From Rickettsiales bacterium (GTDB lineage Bacteria; Pseudomonadota; Alphaproteobacteria; Rs-D84): 24,353 bases of DNA. Position numbers and translations under genes: made by a program. Positions 7,232 through 13,929 of this stretch are shown one piece after another (within the stretch, counting starts at the first letter, position 1; each line of letters begins with the position of its first letter). The notes below the pieces were generated by a model. The model had not been told where the DNA came from and did no database searches. It was given only the letters and a program-made list of their open reading frames with translations. Location of the stretch: the NCBI GenBank assembly GCA_031267375.1, contig JAIRZE010000042.1:1-24353 (forward strand), read 5' to 3'.

Positions 7232-7260
7232 ATTATAACAACGCCGTGCGAAAAAGTCAA
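7232..7260 (-). promoter_or_regulatory. Strong sigma70-type promoter of the small gene-mrcA operon
   Basis: TTGACT (7255-7260), a 17-nt spacer and TATAAT (7232-7237), with TGT directly before the -10 box. It lies 50 bases before the chosen start of the small gene. The stretch 7261-7376 upstream contains no gene I can support. Confidence 0.75.
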
Positions 7261-7376
7261 AAAATCCATATTTATGTGCCGATTTACGCAGGCGATACGA
7301 TAAACGGGATAACGGCGACAGAAAATGCAATGTTTGATATGGTCAGCAATACGGTATTTTATAATTTGGCGAATTA

Positions 7377-7430
7377 AATAAAAAAAATGTGGGACTAAGA
7401 CTCCGCTATGCAGCAGTGCCTCGCCCACAT
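7377..7430 (-). terminator. Second of two tandem long-hairpin terminators
   Basis: The stem ATGTGGG/CCCACAT (7387-7393 with 7424-7430) holds a 30-base interior and is followed on the minus strand by at least eight T. Its interior (7402-7422) matches the interior of the neighbouring hairpin at 17 of 21 bases. Confidence 0.7.
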
Positions 7431-7435
7431 ATAAG

Positions 7436-7480
7436 CAAAAAAGAGCACGCGTCCGCCATCCGGCAGTGCCCCTTGCTCTT
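7436..7480 (-). terminator. First of two tandem long-hairpin terminators below the nuclease gene
   Basis: The stem AAGAGCA/TGCTCTT (7441-7447 with 7474-7480) is followed on the minus strand by six T. The interior 7452-7472 (plus strand TCCGCCATCCGGCAGTGCCC) is the paralog of 7402-7422, while the outer stems are unrelated. Confidence 0.65.
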
Positions 7481-7502
7481 TGTTGTTTTGATATTAGCAC
7501 TT

Positions 7503-7892
7503 TTATTTAGACAAGTCAAGAACATTCAGGCTTTTTGTTATTATTATAAGTCTGCGTACTTTATTTTTCCGCATAGAAAATTCTCGTTTAATTTTTAATA
7601 TTACAATATATTCATCAATACGGGTATGCCGCAAATCAAAAATAATATTTTCTGACTGAGCAGACGCTTTTTTATACAGTTTTTCAATTGTTTGTTTACT
7701 TTTCCCGCAAGGTGATTTTATTTCCCAAATAACTCCGTCCATTTGTATGTCAGGACTTTTCAACCCTTTAATACTACTTGGTTCAACAAATTCAACATCT
7801 TTGCCAAGACCGGCAAAGAAATTTGCAGTTTCCATTTCATATTTTTCCGGAAACACTCCATAGGGAATAATGATTTTTCCGTATTTTCTCAT
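7503..7892 (-). CDS. Standalone CdiA_C-type PD-(D/E)XK nuclease
   Basis: A 129-residue protein resembling the C-terminal nuclease domain of contact-dependent inhibition toxins (CdiA_C, tRNA nuclease type). The core is SSIKGLKSPDIQMDGVIWEI then KSPCGKS: Asp of PD and Glu-x-Lys of EIK form a PD-(D/E)XK site. QTIEKLYKKASAQSENIIFDL then R follows, matching the family's helix and strand. The ~45 residues before it resemble the N-terminal part seen in mobile-element and phage copies. There is no delivery domain, signal peptide or evident immunity gene next door. There is no Shine-Dalgarno sequence; a TTGTAA-17-TATAAT promoter ends 7 bases before the ATG, so the mRNA is probably leaderless. Tandem terminators follow. 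It may be a domesticated toxin, a mobile-element regulator or half of a toxin-antitoxin pair. Confidence 0.7.
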   Translation of the reverse strand: MRKYGKIIIPYGVFPEKYEMETANFFAGLGKDVEFVEPSSIKGLKSPDIQMDGVIWEIKSPCGKSKQTIEKLYKKASAQSENIIFDLRHTRIDEYIVILKIKREFSMRKNKVRRLIIITKSLNVLDLSK

Positions 7893-7899
7893 ACGGCGG

Positions 7900-7928
7900 A
7901 TTATACAGGATTTTTTGCCAAATTACAA
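7900..7928 (-). promoter_or_regulatory. Promoter for leaderless nuclease mRNA
   Basis: TTGTAA (7923-7928), a 17-nt spacer and TATAAT (7900-7905), then only seven bases to the ATG at 7892. That places the transcription start at or next to the first codon. Confidence 0.7.
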
Positions 7929-7934
7929 ATGCAT

Positions 7935-7957
7935 TAAAAAATCCGCTTTCGCGGATT
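7935..7957 (-). terminator. Intrinsic terminator of the IMPase-like gene
   Basis: ATCCGC-TTTC-GCGGAT directly follows the stop codon and is followed on the minus strand by six T. Confidence 0.75.
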
Positions 7958-8686
7958 TTATTGTTTGCCGTTTGATGCAATCAGCTCTGATTCCATAGTC
8001 AATTCACCGCCGGCCTCTGCCACTAATAACTCTCCCGCGCAGATTTCCGCATAGTCCAGCGGATCGCTGACATACCTGTCAAACTTTCCACTTGCAACCC
8101 AGGCCAAATCCAATGCCGGACAGCCCGTGACGCGCACTGCGTGCGCAGAGAGCGAAGAGCTAAAAGCGGAGAGCGGAGTTCCCAATCCAACCGTCATTTC
8201 CGCTGGGTTTGCGATTTTTGAAACGCTTATCCTGTTTGAATGAAATGCCGAAAATACATAGGCTCCGTTGCCCGCTTCGGCATAATACAACCGTTCGTCT
8301 ATCGGGGAATAAATCAGCGCGATTTTCGTTTCGTCATTTATCCGCAATGCCAATGAAATAGCAAAATGCGGATTTCCGCGAACAAAGTTCGCCGCACCGG
8401 ATAAAGCCAGAACAAATTCTGAAATCCCGTCGCCGATTTGCGAAGCATTCGGCGTCAGCAGTCCCGCCGCCGGACGCACCAGCATCAGGTCGGACAAAAT
8501 AGCTTCTTCTATTCTGGAAGCGGCCTTTGCCACAAAATCCCGCGCGCCGGACAAAGATTGCTGCAAGTTTTCAACTTCGCCGAAATCGCGGCGCAAGCCG
8601 GATCCGGTCCGCTGCAAAGCCGCGAACATTTTGTTCAGCTCTGTTGAACCCTTTATCAATTCAAGATTTGGCGATTCTTTCTGCAT
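7958..8686 (-). CDS. Inositol-monophosphatase-family protein with degenerate metal site
   Basis: From the ATG at 8686 it has 242 residues; an alternative start at 8710 would add residues coded by CCCATAGC repeats. The fold matches bacterial IMPase/SuhB along its length: the N-terminal helix with RDFGEVENLQQS...DFVAKA, then NPHFAISLAL, and LDLAWVASGKFDRYVSDPLDYAEICAGELLVAEAGG. The usual GEE and DPLDGTxNF metal-binding motifs are absent. The latter aligns with LALSGAANF (residues 93-101), losing both aspartates. Only the C-terminal Asp (about 211) is kept. Catalysis is therefore unlikely, and it may be a pseudoenzyme. A repeat arm (8146-8178) codes for SAFSSSLSA. It lies downstream of rpmE on the same strand and has no clear ribosome binding site. 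Confidence 0.75.
   Translation of the reverse strand: MQKESPNLELIKGSTELNKMFAALQRTGSGLRRDFGEVENLQQSLSGARDFVAKAASRIEEAILSDLMLVRPAAGLLTPNASQIGDGISEFVLALSGAANFVRGNPHFAISLALRINDETKIALIYSPIDERLYYAEAGNGAYVFSAFHSNRISVSKIANPAEMTVGLGTPLSAFSSSLSAHAVRVTGCPALDLAWVASGKFDRYVSDPLDYAEICAGELLVAEAGGELTMESELIASNGKQ
8146..8178. repeat. GAGAGCGAAGAGC short tandem repeat arm in the IMPase-like gene
   Basis: AGAGAGCGAAGAGC and AGCGGAGAGCGG units follow a small hairpin CGCAC/GTGCG (8133-8145). It is related to the arm inside mrcA at 5495-5526. Confidence 0.6.
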
Positions 8687-8690
8687 TTCA

Positions 8691-8758
8691 GCCCATAGCC
8701 CATAGCCCATAGCCCATAGCCGTCAGTCAACAGGCTATGGGCTGACGACTGATGGCTT
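8691..8758. repeat. CCCATAGC short tandem repeat with inverted copy
   Basis: Four CCCATAG units (8692-8719) are followed by CCGTCAGTC, a short spacer and the inverse GGCTATGGGCTGACGACTGA. The element fills the gap between rpmE and the IMPase-like gene and abuts the rpmE stop codon. Confidence 0.85.
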
Positions 8759-8966
8759 AAAACTTGAACCCGTCAAATTTTTTCTTAAAGTCCGCGGCAC
8801 GCTGGCCCTTGTCCACGGTATTCTTTTGACCCGTCCAAGCGATATGATTCAGGTTGTCCGTTGACAAGACCAAGTCTTTTTTCACAGACGAATACATTTT
8901 CACGGTATTTCCGTCAGTCATCTTGACATTGATTTCGTGATATTCCGGATGAATATTTTTTTTCAT
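8757..8966 (-). CDS. rpmE: 50S ribosomal protein L31
   Basis: The ATG at 8966 is chosen over 9011 because AAAGG precedes it by a few bases and the L31 N-terminus MKKNIHPEYHEI begins there. The 69-residue protein has the L31 layout (KMTDGNTVKMYSS, NHIAWTGQ, DKGQRAADFKKKFDGF). It lacks the CxxC zinc ligands of the zinc-binding type, as is usual in Alphaproteobacteria. Promoter at 8991-9018. It is followed by the IMPase-like gene after a repeat. Confidence 0.95.
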   Translation of the reverse strand: MKKNIHPEYHEINVKMTDGNTVKMYSSVKKDLVLSTDNLNHIAWTGQKNTVDKGQRAADFKKKFDGFKF

Positions 8967-8990
8967 AGCTTTACCTTTTTTAGCCCGCAG

Positions 8991-9018
8991 ATTATACAAA
9001 TAAAATCCCATAAATCAA
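8991..9018 (-). promoter_or_regulatory. Promoter of rpmE
   Basis: TTGATT (9013-9018), a 16-nt spacer and TATAAT (8991-8996), about 25 bases before the ATG, leaving a short leader with a Shine-Dalgarno sequence. Confidence 0.65.
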
Positions 9019-9022
9019 GAAA

Positions 9023-9188
9023 AAACTCGGTGGCAATTCCCCTTCGCTGGCGAAGGGGTGCCCCCGCAGGGGGCGGGGTAGTGGTTATAAACAATTTTAT
9101 TGTCCACTACCCCGTCATCCGTCTCCGCCCTGCGGGCTCCGCCGAGATGCCACCCCTTCGCCAGCGAAGGGGAATTTAGACCGAGTTT
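9023..9188. repeat. AGCTCGGT-type palindromic element, longest copy
   Basis: The outer arms ACTCGGTGGCAATTCCCC and GGGGAATTTAGACCGAGT enclose CTTCGCTGGCGAAGGGGTG and its inverse, a CCCCCGCAGGGGG hairpin and GTAGTGG/CCACTAC arms. It has the same borders as the copies at 4831, 23605 and 4320. Confidence 0.85.
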
Positions 9189-9196
9189 AATAACCC

Positions 9197-9718
9197 CTAA
9201 TACCCGCCGATACAGCCCAAATATGCATTTCCGGTGGATTCAAGAACCTGAATGAATTTATTTTGATTTTTGCCGGAAAACAGCGCCAGTATGCTGCCGC
9301 TGTCGGTCGCCAACATATCCGCGACCGTCGCGACTTGCGACGACATTTTCTTGAAAAAGCCGCTGGTCGGATATATCTCCGCCGCCAGCAGCATTTCTGA
9401 TTTTTGGGCCGCGCCCGCGCTTTTTCCCCGAATCTCCATCAATTGACATTCCGTGGAAACTATTATTTTCTTTGAAATTTCCGCCTGGGAACCCAATAAT
9501 TCGCCCCACCAGCCCGTAGATTCGCAAAATACCGGATAATAAAGCACCGCATTTGGATTTTTTGCAAAAACATCCGCAATATCCAGATCGCGGCTGATAA
9601 TTTCAGGCATAGCGCCGCGCGCCCCGGAAATAATCTTGCGCGCCATTTGATAATCGCCGTCGTTGGCGGATTTGCGCGGCCAGTACAGAATCGGAAAAGA
9701 CTCGTTTTCAAACTTCAT
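9197..9718 (-). CDS. Hypothetical protein, leaderless
   Basis: A 173-residue soluble-looking protein with no signal peptide or membrane helix. I recognise no family. Visible features are an aromatic N-terminus (SFPILYWPRK), a central CESTGWWGELLGSQ segment, a Ser/Ala-rich helical C-terminal half and a Gly-rich end (YLGCIGGY). There is no Shine-Dalgarno sequence; TGATATAAT ends eight bases before the ATG, so the transcript probably begins at the start codon. It lies just downstream of the VirB6-like gene at 9791-11116 on the same strand, whose product it might serve, but there is no direct evidence. Confidence 0.65.
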   Translation of the reverse strand: MKFENESFPILYWPRKSANDGDYQMARKIISGARGAMPEIISRDLDIADVFAKNPNAVLYYPVFCESTGWWGELLGSQAEISKKIIVSTECQLMEIRGKSAGAAQKSEMLLAAEIYPTSGFFKKMSSQVATVADMLATDSGSILALFSGKNQNKFIQVLESTGNAYLGCIGGY

Positions 9719-9726
9719 TGCTGATG

Positions 9727-9735
9727 ATTATATCA
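9727..9735 (-). promoter_or_regulatory. Extended -10 promoter for a leaderless mRNA
   Basis: TGATATAAT on the minus strand ends eight bases before the ATG at 9718. There is no good -35 box. Confidence 0.6.
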
Positions 9736-9790
9736 TATCCGGCGGCGATAAAAAAGGCCCCTGCGTGAAATAAATCCCTTGACGAATCAT

Positions 9791-11116
9791 TTATTTGCTT
9801 TTTTCGTACGCTTTCCGGACGCCTTTGTACCATTTCGTCATATTTCCCCAGGTGGTTTTTAATAACTTTTCAGCTTCCTTATAAAACTTATCAGAGACCA
9901 CCAAGTTCTTGGTAAACAAGGTTTCTATCAATGCCGGAATGCTGGTCATAAACATAGCAATAAACAGCCCCAGCAGAATAATCGTAATCAGGCTGTCGTT
10001 GTTCATTTTCAGCCCTTCCATTAAAATCATAGCGTCGTTTTGCTGCATTGCCGTCTGCAAGGCCGACGCCCCCTGCCATTTGCCGAACATAGCGTTCAGG
10101 AACATTACTGAAAAAGACACAAACACCCCGACCAGCGCGATTCCGACAGTATTTTTTATAACATCGTCTATTATGCTTTTCAGATTCCTGCCCCCTTGGG
10201 GAAAGATTTTCCAGCCTGTAAACAGCCAGGCTAATAACATCAGCGGCAGCATAATCAGGTCTATGGATAAATTGATAAATATTTCCAGAAAATACAGCGG
10301 GATTGGCAAAAGGGCGGCAAAGAACAAGGCCAGAATCAGTAAACCCGTGAAAAAGTACGGCACATTGGGAAATATCGGAACCAATCCAGCAATCTTATGC
10401 ATATAATTACTGTTAAAGGACATATTCATCATAGTCCAGCCCGCGGTCATACCAATCGCGGTCATTTGGTGAACATTCGCAAGCTCGCACGCCAGGTTAT
10501 GCCGCAAATTCGGGGAATAAGCGCCGCTTGCGCCTGCGGCTGTTTCTACGGACGCCGGATCCGCGATCGCGGTCGCGATCAGGCATTCCGCAAATTTATT
10601 ATCGTCTGTTATCGCGTGATTTATGGTCAGACCGACATTGAATACGGGCTCTATAACCACATTGGTCAATAATCGCGGCAAGGGGAATGCAAGAAGTGCG
10701 ACTATAAAGCCCAGTTTTATTATATGGGTGCCGAATTGACCGGCAATAGACCAGGGCTGATCCTGGAACTTGTCATCTGTCTTTGCGCCGATATACCCGG
10801 CAAGTAAGCGCCAGGCAAACCATACGGCGGTCAGTGATATTGCTATCGGAATTGCGACTTGGCCGATTGCGGAATAAGCGCGTGGCAATAATCCGGACAT
10901 AGCGGACATAATATCGCCGAACATATTGCAAGACCAGCAGGTGGAAAAAAACGACATTGCATCGGCCATATCCACGGGCGACATAGAGCGGTAAATGGAA
11001 AAACCGGCGATAACGCCGACGCCGGCGATTGCGCCGATGACCAGGGGCGCGACGGCGCCGGCCCCAAAAGGCAGAAAGGACAAGAAAACGATTAAAAATT
11101 TTTTAAGCCTGCTCAC
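9791..11116 (-). CDS. VirB6/TrbL-like type IV secretion membrane protein, paralog 1
   Basis: A 441-residue polytopic inner-membrane protein starting at GTG 11116 with a signal-type hydrophobic N-terminus. Features in order: CWSC (60-63) followed by an amphipathic stretch and a membrane helix (~82-110); LLTNVVIEPVF before a periplasmic loop that holds a Cys pair (AEC...LACEL); MTAGWTMM; several further membrane helices (~250-310, 320-355, 385-410); and a basic cytoplasmic tail. The same order appears, with variations, in the four plus-strand paralogs at 14789-20157. VirB6 family proteins form part of the inner-membrane channel of type IV secretion systems, but no VirB4, VirB8-10 or VirD4 gene lies in the window. 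It has its own promoter and probably a leaderless mRNA, and it follows the cassette-2 Cys-rich gene by 43 bases. Confidence 0.75.
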   Translation of the reverse strand: MSRLKKFLIVFLSFLPFGAGAVAPLVIGAIAGVGVIAGFSIYRSMSPVDMADAMSFFSTCWSCNMFGDIMSAMSGLLPRAYSAIGQVAIPIAISLTAVWFAWRLLAGYIGAKTDDKFQDQPWSIAGQFGTHIIKLGFIVALLAFPLPRLLTNVVIEPVFNVGLTINHAITDDNKFAECLIATAIADPASVETAAGASGAYSPNLRHNLACELANVHQMTAIGMTAGWTMMNMSFNSNYMHKIAGLVPIFPNVPYFFTGLLILALFFAALLPIPLYFLEIFINLSIDLIMLPLMLLAWLFTGWKIFPQGGRNLKSIIDDVIKNTVGIALVGVFVSFSVMFLNAMFGKWQGASALQTAMQQNDAMILMEGLKMNNDSLITIILLGLFIAMFMTSIPALIETLFTKNLVVSDKFYKEAEKLLKTTWGNMTKWYKGVRKAYEKSK

Positions 11117-11123
11117 AAAGCGA

Positions 11124-11152
11124 ATTATAGCATAAATTCAAATTGCAGACAA
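11124..11152 (-). promoter_or_regulatory. Promoter for leaderless VirB6-like mRNA
   Basis: TTGTCT (11147-11152), a 17-nt spacer ending in TGC and TATAAT (11124-11129), then seven bases to the GTG start. This separates the VirB6-like gene from pure readthrough from the cassette upstream. Confidence 0.65.
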
Positions 11153-11159
11153 TTGCCTA

Positions 11160-12197
11160 TCATTCGGAATAATGGCAGTTGCTATTAAACTGATAGCTAC
11201 CTGTCGTATCATAAAAATTTGTGCCGACTGGCGCATAACATTGCGTGATTTGATTACTTCCGTCAATGGCAGAGCCCCGGACATCATTACCCCCTGCATT
11301 TTTTCCGGCAACCGGACAGGCCGTGCACTCATCGCGATCTTCCAAATGATCACATACGCTGGCGCACGCGACGCTGCAAGCGTTTTCCCCGTCGTTGCAG
11401 TCCAGGCCGTTAAAGAATGCAACATAACAATCGGCTTCGCAGTTGTAATAAGCCGAACCGCCCAATCCTGCACAATTTGCAGATACGCAAGCGGGAATGC
11501 TGTCGCGGCACAAATCACCGTTTACCAAGCATTGCTCTTCGCAGGGTATCATTTGATTGTTTATGCAATTTTCCATTTCTGACGGCGGAAAGCTGATATG
11601 TTTCATATACGCGCTGGTTCCGCAAGTCGCGGGCTGGACGCACGGATTGGAATAACTGGGCGACTGGGCCGGATTTTGCGGGCTGTATCCAGCCTCGCAA
11701 GAATAAGTCGTGGGATTGCAAGGCGGCGGCACCCCCTTGGCAGAAAGATTAGAGGTGCATTCCGGATGATTAATTCTATATTCCGAACACACTATCATTC
11801 CGGTGCCGGTCCCGGTACAACTTTTGCTGCAAGAACCGCATTTGACAGCCGTCGCGCTGACCCCTGATGTCGTCGTATTTATGCAGCACCAGCCGGTTGC
11901 CCCGCCGAAATTTATCGCACCATAAGAGCCCGAACCGGCGGACGGAAAATAAGCCCCCGGACAATTGGAACAGGATACATTCCCGGTCAAACTTCCGCAA
12001 TTTGCCGATGATCTGCCGCAATATCCGTCTTCAAACACGGCGCGCGCCGGTCCTATACCGATCAGGAATGCTGCGAACAAAGCGAAAATAAAAATGCGTC
12101 CTAAACGCCCCGCAGGGGCGTCATACCGACGCAGGTCGGTATTGACGAACACTTCGTATTCGTTTTGATTAAGAGTCTTTTGGGCCTTATCTCTCAT
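11160..12197 (-). CDS. Large secreted Cys-rich protein, cassette 2
   Basis: A 345-residue protein with 31 cysteines, rich in Gly, Ser, Asn and Thr and without a recognised domain. A signal peptide core IFIFALFAAFLIGIGPARA sits at about residues 35-53, unusually far from the start. The preceding residues (NTDLRRYDAPAGRLGR) are coded by a dispersed GC-rich repeat (12096-12150) read in frame. The ATG at 12197 overlaps the end of the HExxH gene by 11 bases. The same 11-base overlap joins the two genes of cassette 1, where their order is reversed. Cysteines occur in pairs and small clusters (CSNC, CC, CGSCSKSC, CEEQC), typical of a disulfide-bonded extracytoplasmic protein. A start downstream of the repeat is possible but no ATG is available there. 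Confidence 0.65.
   Translation of the reverse strand: MRDKAQKTLNQNEYEVFVNTDLRRYDAPAGRLGRIFIFALFAAFLIGIGPARAVFEDGYCGRSSANCGSLTGNVSCSNCPGAYFPSAGSGSYGAINFGGATGWCCINTTTSGVSATAVKCGSCSKSCTGTGTGMIVCSEYRINHPECTSNLSAKGVPPPCNPTTYSCEAGYSPQNPAQSPSYSNPCVQPATCGTSAYMKHISFPPSEMENCINNQMIPCEEQCLVNGDLCRDSIPACVSANCAGLGGSAYYNCEADCYVAFFNGLDCNDGENACSVACASVCDHLEDRDECTACPVAGKNAGGNDVRGSAIDGSNQITQCYAPVGTNFYDTTGSYQFNSNCHYSE
12096..12150. repeat. GC-rich dispersed repeat read in frame
   Basis: GTCCTAAACGCCCCGCAGGG followed by GCGTCATACCGACGCAGGTCGGTATTG is related to about 2195-2250. Both contain a GCCCC/GGGGC hairpin and a second CCGxx(C)GG hairpin. Here it is translated; there it is not. Confidence 0.75.
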
Positions 12198-13539
12198 AGT
12201 CTGTCATCAGTATTGTTTTGGTTTGCGGCAAAGCAATCAGCCGGTCGTTTATAAAATTGATCTCCTGCGACTGCTCTTTTTCCAGCAGAATGATTTGCTG
12301 TTTCATTTCTTTGGATTCTGCGATTTCATTTATTTTCTCTAATAATTTCTGGCGCAGCTGCGGGCTTAAAATGTCCAGCAGACAGCCGACTTTTTTAGCG
12401 AGATACAATCTGTGGCGTAAATACTGTTCCCAATCCGGCAGTGAATCCAAATTGACGTTTGCTTTTATCTTTATCGCGATTTCGCGAACGCGCTGGGAAA
12501 TATACGCCGGGAAATTATCTTTGACATAACCGGTCTTGTGCGCGTCCAGCCAAGCCATTGCGGATTTCGCAATCGCATCACCCTTTGCGCCGTCAATATC
12601 GCCGCCGCGATCCGGATTTTCGCCCATATAATTTACAAAATCCGCGTGATCGCCCCATTTTTTTGAAAATTTTTTGTCGCTGGTCAGTTTTGAAATATCT
12701 TCTATCGGGCGAAACCTGGTCCTGGAAAGAAAGTTCTGTCCAAAGGCGTTCAACGCGTAATGATAATAAGAATTTGGAAACACTTGGTCCAAAGTGCCGC
12801 CAGCATTATAAGCGGCGATTACGCCGGCCAAGACCGTCATTTCCGACACCAATTCATCCAGAACGGCGGATTTGATTATTTCGCTGAAATTCATACGACC
12901 GAAACTGTCATCCAGATAATCCGCGGCGTGGCAAAGCTCGTGCAGGCAGGCGAACGGCGCCTGGGCGTTTATTTGTTTGACCGTTATGCGATTGCGCTCC
13001 CAAATTGCATCCTGTAAAAGATGATCGCTTGTGCCGGCAATATTATCCGCGGCCGTATATGATTTTTGATTTCCCGCTTCATCCAAATAATATTGAAAAA
13101 TGGTGATCAGATTCAAGTATTCGTCAAATTCGCCCATTACAAAACCGTTTGCCGCGATAACATTATGCGCATCCTGGCCCGCCGGGATTTTTATGCGCTG
13201 CACATTTATTATGGTCGGGCGGGCCCTGGCTTGCATTACATACTTTGATAATTTAGGCATAGAAAGTTTGTATATGGAATCGGCATTTATTTTTTCAGGC
13301 GAGGCGATATGTTTTATAAATTTTTCAGAGTCCAATAACAAGTCGGGATTTTCAAAAATATAATCCAAAGCGTCCCGCGCGGCATTTGGCTTTTGGGTTG
13401 TGTGATTTTCTGACAGTTCTATTTTTTTTATATCGCCTGCGGCAAAAATGGAATCTGCGACAGCTGTGGATGCTGGCGCAGCGGCGTTTTTTGCCGCCGC
13501 CAGCCCAATAATCCCCGAAAGAAATAAACCCGCTTTCAT
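12187..13539 (-). CDS. Secreted putative zinc metallopeptidase-like protein (HExxH), cassette 2
   Basis: A 450-residue protein with an N-terminal signal-type sequence (MKAGLFLSGIIGLAAAKNAAA) and AGGGA ahead of the ATG. HELCH at residues 200-204 (FACLHELCHAADYLDD) is an HExxH zinc helix. DELVSEMT follows after 24 residues, so E229 or E233 could be the third ligand. Cassette-1 protein 2466-3560 has the same spacing (HESRH, 23 residues, DEIS). The C-terminal third is helical and charged. The gene follows a structured RNA (13625-13871), is joined by an 11-base overlap to the Cys-rich gene below, and then leads to a VirB6-like gene. Protease activity is inferred only from the motif; the Cys-rich partner or an envelope protein could be its substrate. 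Confidence 0.65.
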   Translation of the reverse strand: MKAGLFLSGIIGLAAAKNAAAPASTAVADSIFAAGDIKKIELSENHTTQKPNAARDALDYIFENPDLLLDSEKFIKHIASPEKINADSIYKLSMPKLSKYVMQARARPTIINVQRIKIPAGQDAHNVIAANGFVMGEFDEYLNLITIFQYYLDEAGNQKSYTAADNIAGTSDHLLQDAIWERNRITVKQINAQAPFACLHELCHAADYLDDSFGRMNFSEIIKSAVLDELVSEMTVLAGVIAAYNAGGTLDQVFPNSYYHYALNAFGQNFLSRTRFRPIEDISKLTSDKKFSKKWGDHADFVNYMGENPDRGGDIDGAKGDAIAKSAMAWLDAHKTGYVKDNFPAYISQRVREIAIKIKANVNLDSLPDWEQYLRHRLYLAKKVGCLLDILSPQLRQKLLEKINEIAESKEMKQQIILLEKEQSQEINFINDRLIALPQTKTILMTDYER

Positions 13540-13624
13540 ATTTCCCTATTTTCTTATACATCCGTCCGCGCGTTGCGCGGCCGAGATAACAAAATCACAC
13601 GCGATTAAAATCGCTGGATTTTGT

Positions 13625-13871
13625 AAAAAGAAACCGCCAAGGAATTGGCGGTCAGGGAGTTAGAAAAATCATATATGAAAATGACCCCGTCAGTCTTTGT
13701 CCGCCTTTGCAGGCGCGACTGTTTTATAACTGACGGCTCCCCGACCTTTTATCGGGGTTGCATAAAAAAAGACGCATCCGCGTCGTCTGTTATGCGGATT
13801 CAATGCGCGGATTTGCGCATAGTTCATATAAAGGATTTTCTAAGTCCTTGAACACACATCCCTGTGGATTC
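13625..13871 (-). ncRNA. Structured leader RNA or sRNA, copy B (new class candidate)
   Basis: Predicted from about 13871, seven bases below TATAAT, to a terminator (stem 13633-13640 with 13645-13652, GGAA loop on the plus strand, T-rich end). It shares with copy A the CACA-GGGA-TGTG hairpin, the loop CTTAGAAAA on a compensated stem AAGGA/TCCTT, the CCCCG...GGTCGGGG hairpin (13739-13743 with 13753-13757), GTTATAAAA, the GGACAAAGAC arm, and a long-range stem (13650-13659 with 13737-13746). An additional 8-bp stem CCGTCAGT/ACTGACGG encloses a GCAA-loop arm here. It ends 85 bases before the HExxH gene. No known family recognised. Confidence 0.7.
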
Positions 13872-13878
13872 GCTTTGA

Positions 13879-13908
13879 ATTATAATAAAAACACATTGAT
13901 TATGTAAA
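13879..13908 (-). promoter_or_regulatory. Promoter of leader RNA copy B
   Basis: TTTACA (13903-13908), an 18-nt spacer and TATAAT (13879-13884), with the presumed start GAATCCACAGGG seven bases below. Same -35 box and layout as copy A. Confidence 0.75.
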
Positions 13909-13929
13909 GTAAAAAATTTATATCTAACG

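Noticed and set aside
7228..7500. Minus-strand frame of 90 codons
   Set aside because: It covers the two terminator hairpins and the mrcA promoter, and its sequence has no protein-like features.
7376..7892. Type III toxin-antitoxin pair with RNA antitoxin repeats
   Set aside because: In type III systems the repeats lie upstream of the toxin and the toxin is of the ToxN type; here the hairpins are downstream and the protein is PD-(D/E)XK-like.
9909..10406. A 165-codon plus-strand frame
   Set aside because: Antisense to VirB6-like paralog 1, which has matching motifs in four paralogs.
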